NCBI GenBank assembly: GCA_964506645.1
Contig: CAZDML010000074.1
Coordinates: 1-9,911, forward strand
DNA length: 9,911 nucleotides
Origin: CAZDML01 sp964506645
GTDB taxonomy: Bacteria > Elusimicrobiota > Elusimicrobia > 2-01-FULL-59-12
Direction of reading: 5' to 3'
Part shown: positions 4,814 to 9,911 of the stretch, piece by piece
Layout: the number at the start of each line of letters is the position of its first letter
Numbering within the stretch: position 1 is the first letter of the stretch
Position numbers and translations under genes: made by a program
The notes under the pieces: generated by a model
What the model saw: only the letters and a program-made list of their open reading frames with translations
The model's database searches: none
Told to the model about the DNA's origin: nothing

Positions 4814-6628
4814 ATGTCCGATTCGAACGACGAAGTTATTCAACTTTCGCGCCGGGGTTTTATAGTCCTTTGCGGTATCGCCAGCGCTCTCTTTTATTGC
4901 TTAGGACGCGCCCATATCACCTCCCCGCTCTGGGTGGCCACCGAATTGGGACTGACTATTCTTGGATTATTTTTTCTGGGCTCCTTTCGATATCAGCTCG
5001 ATAAGAATGCCCTAACCTACGGTATGGGCGGGGTCATTATTGCAACCTTTCTCCCACTTTGGTGGCCAGAATCGGGCCTAAAAGCAGCTGTCACGCAAGC
5101 AGGCTGGCACGCACTTCTCCCTTTTATTCATCATCATTTCCTCACTCTGCATGGTTTAGAAGATATGGTTCACGCCGATACAATGCTCTTTATCCTGGGA
5201 CTCACCTACTTTGTTTCGGTGATCGCGCAAACGCGTCTCCTTGAAAGCGTCAGCACAATGATTCTCTTTCAACAAAAAGGAAATGTTTTTACCACCGTAG
5301 CTCTCATTTCGGGGCTGGTGGCCCTGTGCTCCGGCATCTTGGATGGCGTTTCGATGATCGGGTTGATGATCCGAACACTGGTTATTATTCTCACGCTGGG
5401 ACGCTCTGAAAACCGGGATATCATCTTTGCCGTCATGGTGTCCACCGTCATCACGACCGTGAGCGGAATGTGGATGGCCTACGGTGAACCGCCCAACTTA
5501 ATTATGAAGGCGAACCTTTTCCCCCACTTAGACAATGTATTCTTTTTGCGTTTCTGCTTACCCATAGCCTTCGGCAGCTATCTCCTTGTGGCATGGAACC
5601 TGAGAAAACGCTTAAAAGGCAAGCACATCGATCTTCAAGCCCAAGACATTCTCGATACACACAGTGCAGATGTTCGGTTTTTACAAGCCAGCCGGCATGG
5701 GGAAGTCTTTACCCCTCTGGGATTTGTTGAAAACCAGCAAAACGCCCTTGGCAGACATTACATCCCAGTTCATGAACGTGTCCTGCGCGGTGAACCCTTT
5801 GGCGAAGCGCTCATTCATGAAAACGTACCCGTTGCCAAACGAAAAGAGCTGCTCGGGCATTTTGTATCAGAAGATCTCTCTGAAGCTTTAGAAGCGCATT
5901 ACCAACATCTTATTCACGAGCAGGATGTCCCGCGTGATGCTTCCGAAGTAAAAGTGCGAGAGGCGATCGAATCCGTCTCGCAATGGCGGCGTTATGCACA
6001 GGATGTGGGTGCTCTGTCGTTTGTTCCATTTATCGGTCTGCTTATTCTTCATGGATTTCATCATGAAGTTCCACTCTTCTTGGCCTCGGGCTTGGGTTTT
6101 ATTACCGCCCTGATCGGCATTTACAAAATCCCAAAGATGCGTGCCCTGGCACTCAGCGAAGCAGCCCATGAATACAAAGAATATTTATTTTTATTCCCGT
6201 TGTTTCTTTCAATCACCCTGCTACAGAAAACGGGGTTTTTTGATTCTCTCTCCGTACTTCTTAAAGATGGAATTGTGCGATACGGAGAATCCCATATTGC
6301 ATACATTCAATACTGGGGGGCGTGCCTTTTATCAGCCATTCTGGATAACAATGTAGTCGCTGATTTCGCATCCAAGGCACTCCACGGACTGAGCCTGGGA
6401 ACATTGCATTTGTTTTCAATGGCGCAGATAGCGGGATATGCCATTGGAGGATGCTGGACACACATTGGGTGCGCACAATCTGTTGTGGCCTTCGCCTACA
6501 TTCGGAAGGAAATCAGTCCTCGTTATACGCCAGTCCAATGGATGAAAGCCATGACGTTGGTCATCCTGCAGATGAGCATTTTTGTGACAGCGGTAGTTTA
6601 TTTGGAGGGATGGCTGTTGTCGTTCTAG
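4814..6628 (+). CDS. NhaD/ArsB-like ion transporter (IT superfamily), putative Na+/H+ antiporter
   Basis: This 604-residue inner-membrane protein has about 11-13 hydrophobic segments. It has AYGEPPNLI at 222-230, like the PPN motif of ArsB/NhaD/citrate transporters, in the first half. The second half has SAILDNNVVADF at 507-518, like the NhaD SSIIDN motif where the Asp is functionally important. A long soluble, charged insertion (about 264-398, rich in H and E, with EALIHENVPVAKRKEL) separates the halves and would lie in the cytoplasm. Probable role: Na+(or other cation)/H+ exchange. Substrate cannot be told from sequence. I chose the ATG at 4814, preceded by AGGGGA. An in-frame start 63 bases upstream would run coding sequence through the terminator hairpin. 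The gene is the only one on the plus strand, divergent from glnN and ending 4 bp from the convergent ACT gene. Confidence 0.85.
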   Translation: MSDSNDEVIQLSRRGFIVLCGIASALFYCLGRAHITSPLWVATELGLTILGLFFLGSFRYQLDKNALTYGMGGVIIATFLPLWWPESGLKAAVTQAGWHALLPFIHHHFLTLHGLEDMVHADTMLFILGLTYFVSVIAQTRLLESVSTMILFQQKGNVFTTVALISGLVALCSGILDGVSMIGLMIRTLVIILTLGRSENRDIIFAVMVSTVITTVSGMWMAYGEPPNLIMKANLFPHLDNVFFLRFCLPIAFGSYLLVAWNLRKRLKGKHIDLQAQDILDTHSADVRFLQASRHGEVFTPLGFVENQQNALGRHYIPVHERVLRGEPFGEALIHENVPVAKRKELLGHFVSEDLSEALEAHYQHLIHEQDVPRDASEVKVREAIESVSQWRRYAQDVGALSFVPFIGLLILHGFHHEVPLFLASGLGFITALIGIYKIPKMRALALSEAAHEYKEYLFLFPLFLSITLLQKTGFFDSLSVLLKDGIVRYGESHIAYIQYWGACLLSAILDNNVVADFASKALHGLSLGTLHLFSMAQIAGYAIGGCWTHIGCAQSVVAFAYIRKEISPRYTPVQWMKAMTLVILQMSIFVTAVVYLEGWLLSF

Positions 6629-6632
6629 GACG

Positions 6633-7067
6633 TTATTCGTCGAGAACTTTATGCAAGACTTTAACGGCTTTATCGGCATCCTTGTCACTCTTCAAAGCAA
6701 ACACAGTGGTAAAACGTCCCCCGTCGACCGTGGTGACTAGGGCGCGAATTGTGAGATCTTCATGAGCCAAGGCTGCCGTTAATCGGAAATTCCCTCCGAC
6801 TCGACTCGGCCCCTGGATTTGAACCCCCACGACATCAGGCCGAGGAATAAAATAAGCGCGTTTTGCGGCGTCCTCCTGTTTTTTTCCTGTAACGGGAGAG
6901 AGAAAAAGAATCGCCTTCCCCGGCTTATCAACCAAGGGGCGGCACAAGGAAAATTCGATATCGGCACCCGCATCGGCAAGCGCTTTATACAGGCCCGTCA
7001 GAGAGCCTGACACATCATCCACTTCTACAGACCACATTGGAAATTTTTTAATTGTAAATTCGCTCAT
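6633..7067 (-). CDS. Tandem ACT-domain protein
   Basis: This soluble 144-residue protein is made of two ACT-like units: about residues 4-60, starting FTIKKFPMWSVEVDDVSGSL with GLYKALADAGADIEF, and about 75-142 with DVVGVQIQG, RLTAALAHEDLTIRAL and FTTVFAL. ACT domains usually bind amino acids or small ligands, and no catalytic domain is attached, so a regulatory ligand sensor is likely. Target and ligand are unknown. The ATG at 7067 is preceded by GAGGAGAAAGAC. The frame is open ten codons further up but without a comparable site. It is the last gene of the five-gene minus-strand run, 38 bp after the EIIA gene, and its stop is 4 bp from the stop of the convergent transporter. Confidence 0.8.
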   Translation of the reverse strand: MSEFTIKKFPMWSVEVDDVSGSLTGLYKALADAGADIEFSLCRPLVDKPGKAILFLSPVTGKKQEDAAKRAYFIPRPDVVGVQIQGPSRVGGNFRLTAALAHEDLTIRALVTTVDGGRFTTVFALKSDKDADKAVKVLHKVLDE

Positions 7068-7105
7068 GTCTTTCTCCTCAGAATAGGGTAATCCCACCCC
7101 TCGAA

Positions 7106-7621
7106 CTAAATCTTCCTCTCAAGTTCCTTTAGCTTTTTTAATACGGCCTGGGGCGTGGTTTGCTTGGTCAGTGTTGCGATGGCCTTGGGGTTTTGAAAGA
7201 GAGCCGCCGCTGTGGCCAAAAAGGACAAATGCTGACGCATATTATCTGCCGGGCCCAAAAATAGAAGGAATAGCTGAATAGGTTTCGTATGCCCTGTAGC
7301 ATCTTCCAAACCGGCGGGGTATATACCGAGTGCCGCTTCAATCTTGCTAATCCCGTTAATGCGCGCATGTGGAAATGCAACGCCCTCCGTAATAATGGTT
7401 GAACCCGCTTCCTCACGAGCCAGCAATGCCTTCATACCCGCGGAGGGATCCGGAAGATCCAGGGAAGATATTAAGCTGCCAAACACCTGTTGCTTCGAAG
7501 GCCCGGCATTGAAAAACACAATTCGTTTTTCATTAAAAAACGATGAAAACAAAGGCTCTGGCGAAGCGTCTGTCTTCTTCGCTGAGCTCTTTTGTTGCTT
7601 GAAATTATCGAAAAGTCCCAT
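7106..7621 (-). CDS. PtsN-like PTS EIIA (fructose/nitrogen-type) domain protein
   Basis: The 171 residues have a polar N-terminal stretch (1-28, rich in K, S and P) and then an EIIA type 2 domain (about 30-165). The phosphorylatable histidine is H85 in GVAFPHAR, matching the IAIPHxR/K motif of PtsN and EIIA-Fru, and PADNMRQHLSFLATAA matches the conserved later helix. There is no membrane EIIB/EIIC next to it. A regulatory, phosphorylation-dependent role, as for PtsN in nitrogen or potassium control, is therefore more likely than sugar uptake. That is inference from the lone domain and the nitrogen-related neighbourhood. The start overlaps the end of the PHP gene by 17 bases. The ribosome binding site is weak (AAAGAG), so coupling to the upstream gene is likely. 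Confidence 0.85.
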   Translation of the reverse strand: MGLFDNFKQQKSSAKKTDASPEPLFSSFFNEKRIVFFNAGPSKQQVFGSLISSLDLPDPSAGMKALLAREEAGSTIITEGVAFPHARINGISKIEAALGIYPAGLEDATGHTKPIQLFLLFLGPADNMRQHLSFLATAAALFQNPKAIATLTKQTTPQAVLKKLKELERKI

Positions 7622-8843
7622 ATCTCTTTGTATTAAACAATAAGGGTACGACCCAAATCCAACCGATCCAAACCAGAAGCTGGGAAAGTTGCAGTAGACG
7701 GAAATACCAGAACAAATTGATGAAAGGACTTACCCAGAGACCCATCGTGCTGCTCGAGCGATACACCACGCGTTCGAGGACCTGAACGGCGCCAAAGCGT
7801 TTGCTTTGAAGATCCTGAAGTACGCGCTGTTCCAGAGCATCGGGGTCGAGCGCCTGCCACCCCGGCATACGCATGGCATTCCACACCGCCGTAGCATACC
7901 CGTATCCATGGTTATCGGTGATGCCTGTCAAGACGAGGTTGTGCTGTTGCGCGAGTGAAACGATCTCTTTGCGTTTATCGAGAGGAAAATCGAGTGCTTT
8001 GGGAGCACTGTTGATAATCTCAAATCCACCCACCCCCCAACTGACAAAATCCTGTACGCCTTGGCCCCAGTGATAAAACCAGTACTCCGGCAATGACGCT
8101 ATCACGGGGATATTTTTTTTGCGCATATCACGCACAAATAGTGGAACCTTGGCCGCATCGGAATCGTACGGCTGATTATCAATGCGTTCATGCACCCCCA
8201 GTGTCAGCAGATGGGTCTTCCATAAACTGACTTCTTCACCCTCTAAGGACCGGTATCCCGTTGATTTCCATTGCAGGCGGGAGAGCGCCTTGGCCTGTTG
8301 GCTTGTTTCTATGCGATTATGGTCTGTAATAAATCCAGCATGAAAACCCTGTTTGGCATGCCAGTCCATATTTCGCTGCGCTGTAAAACGGGGACGCCCA
8401 TCATGGGACGCGCGGCTATGCGAATGGAAATCAATCAGAAGGACATCGGGATCGCTGGCCACCAATCGTGCCATAGGTCGTGGGACCAAGGAACCCCAGG
8501 CCAGAAACACCAAAAAACACAGAGTCACGAGAAGGGCCTTGCGCGGGCGCAAGAACATCCAGAAAGCGAGCATCAGATAAATCCCTGTCAGAATCAGCTG
8601 ACGCAAACTGAAGACGGTGAGAAGATCGGCTACGCCGCAAAAAGGGCTGAAGAGAATGTGCAGACGCGGGAATACCAAATGATACTCAGGCAGCCAGGCG
8701 CCCGTTGCGGCGTCACGAACCACGGACGGGAGAGGATACGCGTGCAGGAGAAGCAAACAACCGGTAACAAGAAGAGGCAACGACCAGGCGGGCTTAGTCC
8801 TCACGGACGAGAGATTCTTCGCGACGCGACTTCCACCACTCAT
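7605..8843 (-). CDS. Membrane-anchored PHP-domain phosphoesterase-like protein
   Basis: The 412 residues begin with one hydrophobic segment (20-38), then helices at about 76-96 and 103-118. A PHP (polymerase and histidinol phosphatase) metal-binding domain follows: DFHSHS with H140/H142, ITDHN with D174/H175, GEEVS with E203/E204, H211 in the strand KTHLLTLG, and TDNHGYG with H312. The C-terminus has further hydrophobic helices (about 374-403). The metal ligands look complete, so hydrolase activity on a phosphoester is plausible. Substrate is unknown, and the domain may face the periplasm. The ATG at 8843 gives a 50-base overlap with dedA. A GTG at 8804 would cut this to 11 bases, and neither has a good ribosome binding site. 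I do not know a named homologue. Confidence 0.75.
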   Translation of the reverse strand: MSGGSRVAKNLSSVRTKPAWSLPLLVTGCLLLLHAYPLPSVVRDAATGAWLPEYHLVFPRLHILFSPFCGVADLLTVFSLRQLILTGIYLMLAFWMFLRPRKALLVTLCFLVFLAWGSLVPRPMARLVASDPDVLLIDFHSHSRASHDGRPRFTAQRNMDWHAKQGFHAGFITDHNRIETSQQAKALSRLQWKSTGYRSLEGEEVSLWKTHLLTLGVHERIDNQPYDSDAAKVPLFVRDMRKKNIPVIASLPEYWFYHWGQGVQDFVSWGVGGFEIINSAPKALDFPLDKRKEIVSLAQQHNLVLTGITDNHGYGYATAVWNAMRMPGWQALDPDALEQRVLQDLQSKRFGAVQVLERVVYRSSSTMGLWVSPFINLFWYFRLLQLSQLLVWIGWIWVVPLLFNTKRYGTFR

Positions 8844-9423
8844 ACACCATCGGAAGAAAAGATAGGAAAATAACGATCAGAATGATTTTATGGATATGTT
8901 TATCGATGTTCGGAATAGAACGACCCAGGAAATACCCGCCTAGAATCATCGAACAGACCCAGCCAATGCCGCCAGCGATGTTATAGAACACAAACTTTTT
9001 GTAATCCATTTCCCCGACCCCAGCGACAACCGGTGCAAAGGTACGAACAATGGGGACGAAACGGGCGATCACAATGGTTTTTGAGCCATACTTCTCATAA
9101 AACTTTTTGGCTCGTAATAGATGGTTCCGATGAAAGAGAAGGGAATCCTCACGGGTAAAAATCTTCGGACCAATCCTGCGGCCGATAGCATAGCTCAATG
9201 AATCACCTAAAATCGCTGCGACGCACAGCAAAACGAGAAGCGGTCCAACGGGCAGGAGCCCCGCAGCCGCCAGAAGTCCCGCTGTCACTAAGAGCGAATC
9301 ACCGGGCAGAAAAAAGCCGGCCATAATGCCGGTTTCTGCAAAAACAATCGCCGTAAGAACGGGCAAACCGCCCCATCGAATAAGCTCGTCAAAATGATAC
9401 AGCTTCTGGAAAAATTCAATCAT
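8794..9423 (-). CDS. DedA-family (SNARE-associated/VTT domain) membrane protein
   Basis: This 209-residue inner-membrane protein shows the DedA pattern: a re-entrant region FAETGIMAGFFLPGDSLL (about 28-45), a hydrophobic pair up to GDSLSYAIGRRIG (73-85), then the amphipathic FYEKYGSKTIVIARFVPIVRT block with the family's conserved arginines (R120 in ARFVP and R126) and a proline, then GVGEMDYKKF. DedA proteins are proposed to move or flip membrane lipids such as undecaprenyl phosphate or phosphatidylethanolamine and depend on the proton motive force. The length is usual. It starts 5 bp after the ANTAR gene stop with only a weak ribosome binding site (TAAGAAA), which suggests coupling. Its end overlaps the PHP gene start. 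Confidence 0.92.
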   Translation of the reverse strand: MIEFFQKLYHFDELIRWGGLPVLTAIVFAETGIMAGFFLPGDSLLVTAGLLAAAGLLPVGPLLVLLCVAAILGDSLSYAIGRRIGPKIFTREDSLLFHRNHLLRAKKFYEKYGSKTIVIARFVPIVRTFAPVVAGVGEMDYKKFVFYNIAGGIGWVCSMILGGYFLGRSIPNIDKHIHKIILIVIFLSFLPMVYEWWKSRREESLVRED

Positions 9424-9428
9424 GTCGA

Positions 9429-9911
9429 TTATTTCTTATTCCGCTGAATTTCTTCGGACAACACCACGGCCTCGGCAACTTCTTTCATGGATTTGCGCCG
9501 ATCCATCGCCTGGCGTTGGATCAACCGGAAAGAGGCTTCTTCCGAAAGTCCCTGTTGAAGCATCAGAATACCTTTGGCGCGTTCAACAATTTTACGGGTT
9601 TCCAGGGCTTCCTGCGCCTCGACCGCTTTTTCAATAGCCCGTGTGTGTTCAATAGCAATAGCGGCCTGATTTGCAACAGCCTGTACGAGCTGTATCTCAT
9701 CCGACGGAAATTCACGGCCCTGGCTAGTGTAACAATTCAGAACACCGATCGGCTTGTCTTTCGTCATCATGGGAACGACCAAGAGCGAACGAAGATTTTC
9801 TTTTTTGGCGATTTCCGGATACCCATATTGAGGATCCGTGGTCACATCGCGCACGCTGATCGGTTTTCTCTCCTGAACAGCCCGACCAGAGACGCTCAGT
9901 GCCACTTTGAC
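9429..9911 (-). CDS. GAF-ANTAR RNA-binding antiterminator (N-terminus outside the window)
   Basis: The frame is open through the right edge (codons for VKV precede ALSVSGRAV), so the true start and the first half of the GAF domain are missing. The visible part is the second half of a GAF sensor domain (SVSGRAVQERKPISVRDV, LLVVPMMTKDKPIGVLNCY, DEIQLVQAVANQAAIAIEH), a short linker helix, and a C-terminal ANTAR domain with ALETRKIVERAKGILM, GLSEEASFRLIQ and KEVAEAVV, a close match to the family consensus. ANTAR proteins bind paired hexaloop hairpins (A1, G4) and stop terminators from forming. Such hairpins are seen in the amt and glnN leaders of this window. The GAF domain suggests a small-molecule or redox signal, not known. 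It heads the run with dedA, PHP, EIIA and ACT genes. Confidence 0.93.
   Translation of the reverse strand, partial: VKVALSVSGRAVQERKPISVRDVTTDPQYGYPEIAKKENLRSLLVVPMMTKDKPIGVLNCYTSQGREFPSDEIQLVQAVANQAAIAIEHTRAIEKAVEAQEALETRKIVERAKGILMLQQGLSEEASFRLIQRQAMDRRKSMKEVAEAVVLSEEIQRNKK

Noticed and set aside
8271..8873. Plus-strand 200-aa open frame
   Set aside because: Antisense to the PHP gene and the end of dedA; very polar, low-sense composition and no domain seen.
1..9911. CRISPR arrays, insertion sequences, phage genes, tRNA or rRNA genes
   Set aside because: No regular repeat-spacer pattern, transposase, integrase or structural RNA gene is visible; the window is a compact housekeeping region.

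Overview
The window looks like part of a chromosome from a free-living Gram-negative-type bacterium of roughly 50% GC. The phylum cannot be fixed from this sequence alone. A type III (GlnN) glutamine synthetase, an ANTAR antiterminator and a PtsN-like EIIA fit several deep-branching groups, such as the PVC/Omnitrophota or Elusimicrobiota side of the tree, but this is a low-confidence guess. All genes are on the minus strand except one plus-strand ion transporter in the middle.

Region 1 (8-2349) is an ammonium-uptake operon read right to left. It has a 56-aa and a 60-aa two-helix membrane protein, overlapping by ATGA, and then an Amt transporter with an unusually long N-terminus. In front of it is a leader of about 200 nt holding two intrinsic terminators. 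Each is preceded by a hairpin with a six-base loop that has A at position 1 and G at position 4. A sigma-54-like -24/-12 sequence lies inside the second terminator.

Region 2 (2350-4813) is glnN, with its own strong terminator downstream and a divergent intergenic region upstream. The glnN leader repeats the amt layout: a TTGACA-18 bp-TANTNT promoter, then at once a hairpin with the same loop AGAGUU, then a CA(A/U)UGAAGCC element, then a terminator-like stem.

Region 3 (4814-6628) is the plus-strand NhaD/ArsB-like (IT superfamily) ion transporter. A strong terminator stands directly in front of its start codon. A competing hairpin has loop ACUGGA, which also has A1 and G4.

Region 4 (6633-9911) is a tight minus-strand run: a GAF-ANTAR protein cut by the window edge, a DedA-family membrane protein, a membrane-anchored PHP-domain protein, a PtsN-type EIIA protein and a double-ACT-domain protein.

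The main reading is that the ANTAR protein at the right end, or a paralogue, controls ammonium uptake (amt operon) and ammonium assimilation (glnN) by RNA-binding antitermination, and possibly the transporter too. The hairpins and the ANTAR domain are visible in the sequence. The link between them is inferred from how EutV/NasR/AmiR-type ANTAR proteins work.
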